64,000 bases of DNA from Streptomyces lomondensis (lineage in GTDB: Bacteria > Actinomycetota > Actinomycetes > Streptomycetales > Streptomycetaceae): NCBI RefSeq assembly GCF_014651035.1, contig NZ_BMWC01000003.1:62001-126000 (forward strand). Reading direction: 5' to 3'. Position numbers and translations under genes: made by a program. Below the pieces are notes generated by a model, which had not been told where the DNA came from, ran no database searches, and saw only the letters and a list, made by a program, of their open reading frames with translations. Shown one piece after another: positions 33,719 through 41,301 of the stretch; positions within the stretch are counted from its first letter, which is position 1; each line of letters opens with the position of its first letter.

Positions 33719-33982
33719 GTGGGCCTGATCTCGGAGGTGCTGCTGCTGCCGTTCGCACCGGTGCGCGGCAGCGCCTGGGCCATCAGACAGGTGCTCCAGG
33801 AGGCCGAGCGGATCTACTACGACCCCGCCACGGTCCGGGCCGAACTGTCCCGCCTGGAGGAGCGGTTGGAGGCCGGAGAGATCTCGGAGGAGGAGTTCGA
33901 CCGCCTCGAGGACGAACTCCTCGACCGGTTGGAGACCGGCGCGCGCAGGAGCACGGGAACAGGCGACGGGACGACACGATGA
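33719..33982 (+). CDS. gvpG: Gas vesicle protein GvpG
   Basis: 87-aa GvpG-family protein: N-terminal GLISEVLLLPFAPVRGSAW and the helical, charged ARLEERLEAGEISEEEFDRLEDELLDRL-like core. It functions as an assembly factor in complex with other accessory Gvp proteins. GTG at 33719 aligns with the family start, 4 nt after the gvpF stop; the stop overlaps gvpY (ATGA). Confidence 0.9.
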   Translation: MGLISEVLLLPFAPVRGSAWAIRQVLQEAERIYYDPATVRAELSRLEERLEAGEISEEEFDRLEDELLDRLETGARRSTGTGDGTTR

Positions 33983-34641
33983 ACCGAATGGGACTGGGCC
34001 TCGCAGTGGGGGCGGGATACCTCCTGGGGCGCACCAAGAAACTCAAGATGGCGATGGCCGTCGGCGGCCTGGTCGCCGGAAAGAAGCTGAACCTGAGCCC
34101 GCGCATGGTCGCGGACCTGGTCCAGCAACAGCTGAAGAACAACCCGCAGTTCAAGGAGATCGGCGACCAGCTGCGCGAGGATCTGCGCGGTGTCGGCAAG
34201 GCGGCCTCCGGTGCCATGGTCGAGCGGCAGCTCGACGCGGTCGCCGACCGGCTGCACAGCCGTACGTCCCAGGTGCGGGACCAGCTGGCGGGCGCGGTGC
34301 CCGGCGCGGGGCGCGACACCGACGCCGAGGACACCGAGGACGAGGAGCCCGAGGACTCCGCCGCGCAGGAGGACGAGGAGCCCGAGGACTCTGCTGAAGA
34401 GCCCGAGGACTCCGCGGAACAGGAGGACGAGGAGCCGGAGCCGGCGGCGAAGAAGGCCCCGGCGAAGAAGGCGCCCGCCAAGAAGGCGGCGAAGAAGGCC
34501 CCCGCCAGTAAGGCCCCCGCGAAGAAGTCGGCGGGCCGGAAGGCGGCGGCGAAGAAGACCACGGCCGCCAAGAAGGCGACCGCCGGGAGCAGGGGCGGCA
34601 GCGCCCGGTCCCGGCTGCCGAAGGGAGGTGGTGAGGGATGA
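33979..34641 (+). CDS. gvpY: Gas vesicle cluster protein GvpY
   Basis: 220-aa protein specific to actinobacterial gvp clusters, identified by position and sequence. Residues 1-100 are the conserved part (GLAVGAGYLLGRTKKLKMAMAVGG). An acidic Glu/Asp run (about 112-155) and then a Lys/Ala/Pro histone-H1-like tail follow (about 155-200, repeated KKAPAKK units). The tail resembles bacterial histone-like DNA- or polyanion-binding tails, and automated annotation may miscall it. It starts with ATG overlapping gvpG (ATGA) and ends overlapping gvpZ (ATGA). The function is unknown. Confidence 0.85.
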   Translation: MNRMGLGLAVGAGYLLGRTKKLKMAMAVGGLVAGKKLNLSPRMVADLVQQQLKNNPQFKEIGDQLREDLRGVGKAASGAMVERQLDAVADRLHSRTSQVRDQLAGAVPGAGRDTDAEDTEDEEPEDSAAQEDEEPEDSAEEPEDSAEQEDEEPEPAAKKAPAKKAPAKKAAKKAPASKAPAKKSAGRKAAAKKTTAAKKATAGSRGGSARSRLPKGGGEG

Positions 34642-35735
34642 CCGACACCCTCGGATCGGCGACCTCCGCCGCGCGCGGAGCGACGAAGAATCCGCTCACC
34701 GACGTGGCCCACAGCGAGGCCGCCGACCGGCTCAAGGCCGAACTGCAGGAGTACCTCGCCGCGCAGGCCACCCGCATGCTGACCGGTGTGGGCCGCAAGC
34801 TCGGCGAGACCACCAACAAACTGAACGACATCGCCGAGGGCAACAGCCCCGGCTTCGGCAAGCTCGCCCTCGAGGGCGGCCGCAAGCTCACCGAGGGCAA
34901 GGGCCCGCTGCGTGCCGCACTGGAGACCGGCGGCTCACGCGTCAAGGACAAGGTCACAGGCGCCCTGAAGAACCTGGGCGGCGGCAAGGGTAAGCGCTCG
35001 GCGGGCAAGAAGCCCACCGTCATCATCGAGCACGTCGACATCGGCGTGCCGCTGCGCACGGCGTACGACCAGTGGACCCAGTACCAGGACTTCAGTACGT
35101 TCGCGAAGGGCGTCAAGAGCGCGAACAAGGCCGACGAGACCACGTCGGACTGGCAGCTGAAGGTCTTCTGGTCCAACCGCAGCTGGAAGGCTCGGACGAC
35201 GGAGCAGGTGCCCGACGACCGGATCGCCTGGACGTCGGAGGGAGCCAAGGGCACGACGAAGGGCGTGGTCTCCTTCCACCGCCTCGCCGACAACCTCACC
35301 CGGGTCCTGCTGGTCATCGAGTACTACCCCACGGGGCTGTTCGAGAAGACCGGCAACATCTGGCGCGCCCAGGGCCGCCGGGCCCGGCTCGACCTGAAGA
35401 ACTTCGTCCGCTTCGTCACGATCAAGGGCGAGACGGAGGACGGCTGGCGCGGCGAGATCCGCGACGGCGAGGTCGTCCGCAGCCACGACGACGCCGTCGC
35501 CGAGGAGGAATCGGAGGAGGAGCGCCCCGAGGACGAGGAGCCCGAGGACGAGGAGCCGGAGGGCGAGTACGAGGAAGAGGAAGAGGAAGAGGAAGGCGAG
35601 GAAGAGCCCGAGGCCGGCTACGACGAGGATGCCGAAGGCGAGGAAGAGTCCGAGGAAGAGCCCGAGGAAGAGTACGAGGACGAGCCTGCTGAGCAGTACG
35701 AGGACGAGTACGCGGAGGGCGGGAGCCGGCGATGA
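34638..35735 (+). CDS. gvpZ: Gas vesicle cluster protein GvpZ (SRPBCC domain)
   Basis: 365-aa protein in the gvpZ position. Residues about 1-115 are helical and Gly-rich. About 120-265 form an SRPBCC/polyketide-cyclase-like domain beginning IIEHVDIGVPLRTAYDQWTQYQDF and containing WSNRSWKARTTEQVP. The last 90 residues are strongly acidic, with long Glu/Asp runs encoded at about 35505-35720. Such an acidic tail next to the basic tail of GvpY suggests an electrostatic partnership, an inference only. ATGA overlaps join it to gvpY and gvpJ. Confidence 0.87.
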   Translation: MTDTLGSATSAARGATKNPLTDVAHSEAADRLKAELQEYLAAQATRMLTGVGRKLGETTNKLNDIAEGNSPGFGKLALEGGRKLTEGKGPLRAALETGGSRVKDKVTGALKNLGGGKGKRSAGKKPTVIIEHVDIGVPLRTAYDQWTQYQDFSTFAKGVKSANKADETTSDWQLKVFWSNRSWKARTTEQVPDDRIAWTSEGAKGTTKGVVSFHRLADNLTRVLLVIEYYPTGLFEKTGNIWRAQGRRARLDLKNFVRFVTIKGETEDGWRGEIRDGEVVRSHDDAVAEEESEEERPEDEEPEDEEPEGEYEEEEEEEEGEEEPEAGYDEDAEGEEESEEEPEEEYEDEPAEQYEDEYAEGGSRR

Positions 35736-36070
35736 CGATGTCCAGCAGGATGCCCGAGCCCTACGGCCAGGGGAGCGGCGCCAACCTCGCCGACATCCTG
35801 GAACGGGTGCTCGACAAGGGCATCGTCATCGCGGGTGACATCCGCATCAACCTGCTCGACATCGAACTGCTCACCATCAAGCTGCGGCTGATCGTCGCCT
35901 CCGTGGACAAGGCGAAGGAGATGGGCATCGACTGGTGGGAGACCGACCCGGCCCTGTCCTCGCGGGCCCGCCGCGACGAACTGACCCGTGAGAACGCCGA
36001 GTTGCGCGAGAGGCTGGCCCGGCTGGAGGAACTGGAGCCGGGCCGCGCGGAGAAGAAGGAGGCACCGTGA
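35732..36070 (+). CDS. gvpJ: Gas vesicle protein GvpJ (GvpA family)
   Basis: 112-aa minor structural GvpA-homologue. The conserved core NLADILERVLDKGIVIAGDIRINLLDIELLTIKLRLIVASVDKAKEMG-type segment spans residues 17-65, then a charged coiled-coil-like tail (LTRENAELRERLARLEELE). GvpJ proteins cap or nucleate vesicles. ATG at 35732 overlaps the gvpZ stop; a second in-frame ATG is two codons later. Its stop overlaps gvpL (GTGA). Confidence 0.9.
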   Translation: MTMSSRMPEPYGQGSGANLADILERVLDKGIVIAGDIRINLLDIELLTIKLRLIVASVDKAKEMGIDWWETDPALSSRARRDELTRENAELRERLARLEELEPGRAEKKEAP

Positions 36071-36822
36071 CCGGACTGCGGTACGTCTACGCCGTCTGCC
36101 GCCCCTTCGGCACGCCGCTCCAGGCCCAGCTGACGGGGGTGGCGGGCGATCCGCCCAGAGCGCTGACCCACCACGGCCTCGTCGCCGTGGTCAGCCACGT
36201 GCCGGAGCGGGACTTCGCGGAGGAACCGCTCCGCGCCCATCTGGAGGACCTGGACTGGCTGACCGAGACCGCCCGTGCCCACCAGGGCGTGATCGACGCG
36301 CTCACCACCGTCACGACCCCGCTGCCGCTGCGGCTCGGCACCGTCTTCCGGGACGACAGCGGCGTACGGACGATGATCGAGGCCCGCGAGGACGACTTCC
36401 GGCGCACCCTCGACCGGCTGGAGGGCCGCGTCGAGTGGGGCGTCAAGGTGTACGCCGAATCCGAACCGCAGGAGAGCGCCCGGCCCGCGCAGAAGGCCAC
36501 CTCGGGCCGGGACTACCTGCGCCAGCGGCGCATGCAGACCCGATCGCACGAGGAGATGTGGCAGAAGGCCGAGAATTTCGCGACCCGGCTGCACGAGAGG
36601 CTTTCCGTATTCGCGGAGGATTCCCGGCTGCATCCCCCACAGAATCCCGCCCTTTCCAAGGCGACCGGGCGGAACGTATTGAATGCCGCCTATCTCGTGC
36701 CACGCGCGCATTCCGAGGAATTCGTGGAAATGGTGGACCGTACCAAGGACGAGATGCCCGGAATGCGCGTCGAACTCACCGGGCCCTGGGCTGCCTATTC
36801 GTTCGCCGGGGAGACCACATGA
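36067..36822 (+). CDS. gvpL: Gas vesicle protein GvpL (GvpF/L family)
   Basis: 251-aa second GvpF/L protein: N-terminal LRYVYAVCRPFGTPLQAQL, PLPLRLGTVFRDD near 80, RLEGRVEWGVKVYAES near 118, and C-terminal GMRVELTGPWAAYSFAGE. About 36560-36750 uses more A/T-ending codons than its surroundings. Its stop codon overlaps the ATG of a 12-codon open frame (36819-36857) that connects it to gvpS. Confidence 0.92.
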   Translation: MTGLRYVYAVCRPFGTPLQAQLTGVAGDPPRALTHHGLVAVVSHVPERDFAEEPLRAHLEDLDWLTETARAHQGVIDALTTVTTPLPLRLGTVFRDDSGVRTMIEAREDDFRRTLDRLEGRVEWGVKVYAESEPQESARPAQKATSGRDYLRQRRMQTRSHEEMWQKAENFATRLHERLSVFAEDSRLHPPQNPALSKATGRNVLNAAYLVPRAHSEEFVEMVDRTKDEMPGMRVELTGPWAAYSFAGETT

Positions 36823-36857
36823 CCGACGGCCACATGACCGACGGAGAGAAGCCGTGA
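36819..36857 (+). CDS. 12-codon linker ORF between gvpL and gvpS
   Basis: ATG at 36819 overlaps the gvpL stop as ATGA. The frame reads MTDGHMTDGEKP and its TGA (36855-36857) overlaps the GTG start of gvpS as GTGA. It is made largely of two perfect 15-bp tandem copies (36815-36829, 36830-36844). This geometry would keep terminating ribosomes coupled from gvpL to gvpS. It has no protein family; it may be a translational coupling device or a chance result of the duplication. Confidence 0.45.
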   Translation: MTDGHMTDGEKP

Positions 36858-37042
36858 CCGTAGTGGAACGCCGTGAGGTCGCCCTCGTGGACCTGCTCGA
36901 CCGGCTGCTCGCCGGCGGTGTCGTGATCACGGGGGACATCACGCTGCGCATCGCCGACGTCGACCTCGTCCGTATCGACCTGAACGCGCTCATCAGCTCG
37001 GTGAACGCCCAGGTGCCCTCGCCCTTCGAGGAGTTGTTGTGA
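36854..37042 (+). CDS. gvpS: Gas vesicle protein GvpS (GvpA family)
   Basis: 62-aa minimal GvpA-family protein: EVALVDLLDRLLAGGVVITGD and ITLRIADVDLVRIDLNALIS, with hardly any tail. GvpS/GvpM-type proteins are minor wall components. GTG at 36854 follows GGAGAGAAG and overlaps the stop of the 12-codon linker ORF; its stop overlaps gvpK (GTGA). Confidence 0.9.
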   Translation: MTVVERREVALVDLLDRLLAGGVVITGDITLRIADVDLVRIDLNALISSVNAQVPSPFEELL

Positions 37043-37353
37043 CCGCCCCCGAGAACCCCCGGCCCGACCCGCGGCCGCGCCGCAACCGGCTGGACCTGGA
37101 GCCCGACACCGTCGAGCGCGACCTGGTCAAGCTCGTGCTGACGGTGGTGGAGCTGCTGCGCCAGCTCATGGAGCGCCAGGCGCTGCGCCGGTTCGACGTG
37201 GGGGATCTGAGCGAGGATCAGGAGGAGCGGATCGGGCTCACGCTGATGCTGCTCGAGGAGCGGATGGCGGAACTGCGCGACCGCTACGGACTGCGGCCCG
37301 AGGACCTCAATCTGGACCTCGGGCCGCTCGGACCGCTGCTTCCCCGGGACTGA
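37039..37353 (+). CDS. gvpK: Gas vesicle protein GvpK
   Basis: 104-aa GvpK: LDLEPDTVERDLVKLVLTVVELLRQLMERQALRRF-type core at residues 20-53 and ERIGLTLMLLEERMAELRDRYGL. It is the last gene of the cluster, an accessory assembly protein. GTG at 37039 overlaps the gvpS stop. The gene ends inside a strong hairpin terminator whose loop holds the stop codon. Confidence 0.93.
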   Translation: MTAPENPRPDPRPRRNRLDLEPDTVERDLVKLVLTVVELLRQLMERQALRRFDVGDLSEDQEERIGLTLMLLEERMAELRDRYGLRPEDLNLDLGPLGPLLPRD

Positions 37354-37370
37354 CTCGGTCCCGGGGAAGC
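37338..37370 (+). terminator. Terminator of the gas vesicle operon
   Basis: Perfect 13-bp stem (37338-37350 with 37358-37370) and a 7-nt loop that contains the gvpK stop codon. No T-tract follows, but the stem is very stable. Confidence 0.85.
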
Positions 37371-37399
37371 GGTACGGCTCATTCACCTCGGTGGCTTCA

Positions 37400-37570
37400 T
37401 CACCACCTGTACCAACGGCCCCTGCCGCCGGCTGCCGACGTCCCACGGACGAAGAATCCGAGCAGCCACAGGACGAGAACCGCCAGCGCGATCCACCAGA
37501 GTACCTTTACTGCAAATCCGGCGCCGAACAGAACCAAGGCCAGAAGCAGCACCAGCAGGATGGGAACCAT
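37400..37570 (-). CDS. Small hydrophobic membrane protein, 56 aa
   Basis: A 56-aa open frame with ATG at 37570 preceded by GGAGG at 8-nt spacing. It is almost entirely hydrophobic: two membrane segments (residues about 3-20 and 24-42, rich in Leu/Val/Phe/Trp) and a basic, aromatic tail ending GRWYRW. This is the form of the short hydrophobic proteins that accompany stress genes in Streptomyces. The function is unknown. The strong ribosome site and typical topology support a real gene. It is convergent with gvpK, 46 bp away, and downstream of the methyltransferase; a GAAAC-N3-GTTTC palindrome lies at 37602-37614. Confidence 0.75.
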   Translation of the reverse strand: MVPILLVLLLALVLFGAGFAVKVLWWIALAVLVLWLLGFFVRGTSAAGGRGRWYRW

Positions 37571-37612
37571 AATTCGAACCTCCTGCTTTCCGGGTGTCCC
37601 CGAAACGGTGTT

Positions 37613-38434
37613 TCAGGCTTCCTTTCGGCAGAGAATTTCTCCGTGCAGCACGCTGAACCAGCCGTCCTCCCGCGTCCCCCACTCCCGCCAGGCCTCGGCC
37701 ACGCCCCGCAACTCCTCCGTGGTGGCGTGCCCGCCCTGCCGGGCCCGGTCCGCGTACGCCGACGCCAGTGTGCGGTCGGCCCACAGTCCGCTCCACCAGG
37801 CCCGCTCCTCGGGCGAGGCGAAGGTCCAGGTGCCGGAGGTCGCCGTCACGTCCGTGAGCCCGGCCCGCAGCGCCCACGCCTTCAGCCGGCGTCCGGCGTC
37901 CGGCTCACCGCCGTTGGCGCGGGCGACCCGGCGGTAGAGGTCCAGCCAGTCGTCGAGCCCCGCGGACGCCGGATACCAGGTCATCGCCGCGTAGTCGGCG
38001 TCCCGCACGGCGACGAGGCCGCCGGGCCGGACGACCCGCTTCATCTCGCGCAGCGCCTGCACCGGGTCCCCCACATGCTGGAGCACCTGATGGGCGTGGA
38101 CGACGCAGAACGTGTCGTCCGGGTAGTCCAGCGCGTGCACGTCGGCGACCGCGAAGCCGACGTTGGCCAGGCCCCGTCCGGCCGCCGTGGCCCGCGCCTG
38201 CTCCAGGATCTCCGGCACCCGGTCGACACCGGTGACGTGCCCGTCCGGTACCAGTTCCGCCAGGTCGGCGGTGATCGTGCCCGGCCCGCAGCCGATGTCC
38301 AGGATCTTCATGTGGGGCTTGAGCGAAGGCAGCAGGTACGCGGCCGAGTTGGCGGCGGTCCGCCAGGTGTGCGAGCGCAGCACCGACTCGTGGTGCCCGT
38401 GCGTGTAGACGGCGGTCTCCCGTGGTTCCGGCAT
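37613..38434 (-). CDS. UbiE/COQ5-type SAM-dependent methyltransferase
   Basis: 273-aa class I methyltransferase. Motif I ILDIGCGPGTITADLA near residues 44-58, motif II VTGVDRVPEILEQA, post-motif ADVHALDYPDDTF and FCVVHAHQVLQHVGDPVQALREMKRVVRPGGLVAV, the UbiE/Methyltransf_11 pattern. N-terminal YTHGHHESVLRSHTWRTAANSA resembles Streptomyces proteins annotated as demethylmenaquinone- or antibiotic-type methyltransferases; the substrate is unknown. ATG at 38434 is chosen because a GGGATCC site precedes it; GTG at 38446 is the alternative. Confidence 0.87.
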   Translation of the reverse strand: MPEPRETAVYTHGHHESVLRSHTWRTAANSAAYLLPSLKPHMKILDIGCGPGTITADLAELVPDGHVTGVDRVPEILEQARATAAGRGLANVGFAVADVHALDYPDDTFCVVHAHQVLQHVGDPVQALREMKRVVRPGGLVAVRDADYAAMTWYPASAGLDDWLDLYRRVARANGGEPDAGRRLKAWALRAGLTDVTATSGTWTFASPEERAWWSGLWADRTLASAYADRARQGGHATTEELRGVAEAWREWGTREDGWFSVLHGEILCRKEA

Positions 38435-38533
38435 GGCGGATCCCACCCCTTCCGTTCCGGTCGGCAGGAGATCACCGTACGCAGGCCACCCGAATAATGA
38501 GACCCAGGTATCACGATGTGGTCTGACGGAGTA

Positions 38534-40030
38534 TCAGTAGCCGGTGATCGGCCGGTACACGGTCAGCGCCTCGGGCAGCTTCTCCAGCTCCACGCGGCCC
38601 TCCACCTCGGTCACTTCGCCGTCGTAGGCGAGGAGCGTGCCGGGCGCCACATGGTCCAGCCGCAGCCGCGCCACCTGGACGGCCGCGTGGGCGGGGGAGC
38701 GGGTCAGGGGCCCCGCGAGGGCGGCGGCGAGCAGCCGCGCGGCGGGCCGGCGGCCGCCGTGCACGACCCGCACGTCGAGGTGCCCGTCCGCCAGATCCAG
38801 CCGGCGTCCGGACGCGAGTCCCATGCGGTGGTAGGTGCCGTTCCCGGCGAACAGCAGCCACAGGGGGCGCCTGCGGCCCTGGAACTCGGCCTCCAGCGGG
38901 TGCCGGCCGGCCCGCAGCACGCGCACGGCCGCGACCACGCCGGCCGGCCAGCCGCCGATCCGGTGCGACCAGCGCTCCCGCTCGCGCACCAGCTCCGGAT
39001 AGACGCCGATGCTGCACGTGTTGAGGAAAATGCCGTGCTGGTCGCCGCAGGAGTACCGCCCCACGTCCACGCGCACGGCGTCGCCCTGACGCAGCGCGCG
39101 GGCGAGATCGCGTACGTCCTCCACGCCCAGGTCGTAGGCGAAGTGGTTCAGGGTGCCGCCGGGCAGTACCGCGAGGGGCAGGCCGAAGCGGAGGGCGACC
39201 CGGGCGGCGGTGTTCACGGTGCCGTCGCCGCCGCACACCCCGAGGACCCGGGCGCGGGACGCCGCCTTCTCCAACTCGCCCGGCACGTCCTCCGGTTCAC
39301 ATGCGACGACCTCGGCGCGCGGCAGGGCGTCCCCCAGCGCACGGGCCCGCTCGGCGGATCCCGAGGCGGTGTTCGCGACGAGGACGAGACCCTCGCCCTC
39401 CAGCAGCGCCGGGACCTCGGCACGGGGGCGGGCCGGCGGGGTGACCTGGCCCCGCGTCGGCACCAGGCCCCGGACGGCGAACGCGGCGCCCACGCCCAGG
39501 GCGGCGCCCGCCAGGACGTCGCTCGGGAAGTGGGCGCCGGTGCTGACGCGGGCGAGGGCGACCGAGGCGGCCACCGGGGTGACGACCGCACCCCAGGCCG
39601 GGGACTCCAGGGCGACACCGGCCGCGAAGGCGGCGGCCGACGCGGCGTGCCCGGAGGGGAACGACGTGGTGACCGGCCGCCGCCTCAGCCGCCGGACCAG
39701 CGGGACCGGGGCGAGTACCGGGCGGGGGTGGCGGACCGTGCGCTTGCCGAGGGCGTTGACGGTGAGGGAGGCGAGGCCCCACGAGGCCAGCCCGCGGGTC
39801 GCCGCGCGGCGGGCGCGGGGGGTGCGGCTCGCCGCGAGGGCGGCGGCGGCCGCGAACCACAGCGCACCGCGGTCCGCGCCGCGGCCCAGCCCGGGCAGTG
39901 CGAGGCCGGACCCCGCACCGCGCCGGGCCGCGGCGGCCTCGAAGAGACGGCAGTCCAGAGCGAGGGCGCGGTCGCGCAGGGGATGGTGCCCGGGCTTCAG
40001 GGTGGTGAGGTCCAGGTCGGGGCTCGTCAT
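38534..40030 (-). CDS. PAP2 phosphatase fused to a diacylglycerol/lipid kinase
   Basis: 498-aa bifunctional lipid enzyme. Residues about 15-195 are a membrane PAP2 phosphatase with its three signature blocks: KRTVRHPRP (96-104), PSGH (125-128) and STGAHFPSD (163-171). About 215-498 form a YegS/DgkB-type lipid kinase with GGDGTVN near 267 and PGGTLNHFA. Together they could interconvert phosphatidate-type lipids and diacylglycerol. ATG at 40030 lies 9 nt after a GGGTAC box and has no Shine-Dalgarno, so it is probably leaderless; the in-frame GTG at 40060 lies upstream of that promoter. It is divergent from the MOSC gene. Confidence 0.88.
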   Translation of the reverse strand: MTSPDLDLTTLKPGHHPLRDRALALDCRLFEAAAARRGAGSGLALPGLGRGADRGALWFAAAAALAASRTPRARRAATRGLASWGLASLTVNALGKRTVRHPRPVLAPVPLVRRLRRRPVTTSFPSGHAASAAAFAAGVALESPAWGAVVTPVAASVALARVSTGAHFPSDVLAGAALGVGAAFAVRGLVPTRGQVTPPARPRAEVPALLEGEGLVLVANTASGSAERARALGDALPRAEVVACEPEDVPGELEKAASRARVLGVCGGDGTVNTAARVALRFGLPLAVLPGGTLNHFAYDLGVEDVRDLARALRQGDAVRVDVGRYSCGDQHGIFLNTCSIGVYPELVRERERWSHRIGGWPAGVVAAVRVLRAGRHPLEAEFQGRRRPLWLLFAGNGTYHRMGLASGRRLDLADGHLDVRVVHGGRRPAARLLAAALAGPLTRSPAHAAVQVARLRLDHVAPGTLLAYDGEVTEVEGRVELEKLPEALTVYRPITGY

Positions 40031-40039
40031 GGGGTGCGG

Positions 40040-40062
40040 GTACCCGGCGGGGGTGGACACAC
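40040..40062 (-). promoter_or_regulatory. Sigma-B-type promoter of the PAP2/lipid kinase gene
   Basis: GTGT (40062-40059), 13 nt, GGGTAC (40045-40040) on the minus strand; GGGTAC ends 9 nt before the ATG at 40030, implying a leaderless transcript. Confidence 0.55.
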
Positions 40063-40122
40063 CGGCCGCACCGGGGCAGGCTCATGGCTGATCATGGTGA
40101 CCGAACAGGGGGAGACGACGAC

Positions 40123-40665
40123 ATGAGCGGGCGCGTGACGGCGGTCAGCAGCAACGGGGAGTACTCGTTCACCAAGCCGAACCGGGACAGCATCACTCTG
40201 CCCGCCGGCGTCGGTGTGGAGGGGGACGTGCACGCCGGCGTGACGGTCAAGCACCGCTCGCGCGTCGCGCAGGACCCCACCCGGCCGAACCTGCGCCAGG
40301 TGCACCTCATCCACGAGGAGCTCTTCGCCGAGGTCGGCGAGGACGGGTTCCAGGTGGCGCCCGGCGAACTCGGCGAGAACATCACCACCCGCGGCATCGA
40401 CCTGCTCGGCCTGCCGACCGGCACGCTGCTGCGCATCGGCGACTCCGCGGTCCTGGAGGTCACCGGCCTCCGCAACCCCTGCATCCAGATCGATGCCTTC
40501 CAGGAGGGCCTGCTGAAGCGGGTCGTCGGCCGCGACGAGGCGGGGAACGTCGTGCACAAGGCCGGGATCATGAGTGTCGTGCGGGAGGGGGGCGTGGTGC
40601 GGCCCGGCGACGCGATCGCAGCGGAGCTGCCTGCCGGGCCCTACCGGGCGTTGGAGCGGGTCTGA
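40123..40665 (+). CDS. MOSC domain protein
   Basis: 180-aa MOSC (molybdenum cofactor sulfurase C-terminal) domain protein. The conserved Cys that may carry sulfur is in LRNPCIQIDAF near residue 131; other features are RQVHLIHEELF near 65 and PGELGENITTRGIDLLGLPTG near 90-110. MOSC proteins handle moco-bound sulfur or reduce N-hydroxylated compounds such as YiiM substrates. ATG at 40123 has GGGGGAG 9 nt upstream; the ATG/GTG codons further 5' are out of place for the family. Confidence 0.88.
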   Translation: MSGRVTAVSSNGEYSFTKPNRDSITLPAGVGVEGDVHAGVTVKHRSRVAQDPTRPNLRQVHLIHEELFAEVGEDGFQVAPGELGENITTRGIDLLGLPTGTLLRIGDSAVLEVTGLRNPCIQIDAFQEGLLKRVVGRDEAGNVVHKAGIMSVVREGGVVRPGDAIAAELPAGPYRALERV

Positions 40666-40898
40666 CGGTTCTGCGTGTTGCCGGGCGCGCGGCGTCCGTG
40701 CCGGGGCCGAGGCGTTGCGCAGCCCGACGCGACGGGGTGCCGCTTCTGTGGGACGGGTGCCGCCCCAGCGGCACGACTGCCCGCAGCCAGGGCTGGGCGG
40801 GAGCCACGGCGTGCCCGCACCCGTGTGCCGCGTTGCGCAGCTCGGCGCGACGAGGTGCCGCTGCGCCCACCCGTGCCGCCTTGAGTGGCCGACTGCCC

Positions 40899-41002
40899 GC
40901 AGCTAGGGCGACTACAGCGGCCCGCGGCCCGCAGCTAGGGCGACTACAGCGGCCCGCGGCCCGCAGCTAGGGCGGCTACAGCGGCCCGCCGCCCGCAGCT
41001 AG
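40899..41002. repeat. 32-bp tandem repeat, just over three copies
   Basis: GCAGCTAG recurs at 40899, 40931, 40963 and 40995, exactly 32 bp apart. The unit also contains an ACTACAGCGGCCCGC-type segment, with one or two substitutions between copies. The copies are contiguous without spacers and non-coding. Confidence 0.9.
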
Positions 41003-41087
41003 GCGGATCGCGCGGGCCCGCGATCAGGACGGCCGGGCGGGAGCCACGACGCACCCGCAGTCGCCGGACGGCGCAAGGGGACGTGTC

Positions 41088-41176
41088 GGGGGGTGTCCGC
41101 CCGCAGCGGTTGGCGCGTCAACGCCAGTGAGTCGGTGTGAGACCCCATCGCGCCGTTCCGAGGACGGACACCCCCC
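41088..41176 (+). promoter_or_regulatory. Long-range inverted repeat upstream of the ABC-F gene
   Basis: Perfect 12-bp arms GGGGGGTGTCCG (41088-41099) and CGGACACCCCCC (41165-41176) enclose 65 nt, which contain smaller internal repeats. It ends 125 bp before the ABC-F start and could be an attenuator-like structure or a decayed mobile repeat. Confidence 0.4.
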
Positions 41177-41301
41177 GGCGCGGCCCCGACCCACACCCGG
41201 CGAGAAGGCGCAACGCGCACCCCCCGAAGCAGCCACAGGCCGCCGCAGGCATCCGGAAATGCGTTTGCCCGGCACCCGAGCCGCCGCAGAGAATCGCGCC
41301 C

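Larger units (their letters stand above)
40666..41301. other. Repeat-rich 636-bp region without a gene
   Basis: No convincing gene. The left part holds two diverged copies of a GC-rich block (each starting GCGTTGCGCAG, near 40712 and 40830). The centre holds the 32-bp tandem repeat at 40899-41002. The right part holds a large inverted repeat (41088-41099 with 41165-41176) in the likely leader of the ABC-F gene. The block sequences resemble dispersed Streptomyces intergenic repeats. Confidence 0.6.

Noticed and set aside
40899..41002. 32-bp periodic repeat as a CRISPR array
   Set aside because: The copies abut directly and there are no unique spacers; it is a simple tandem repeat.
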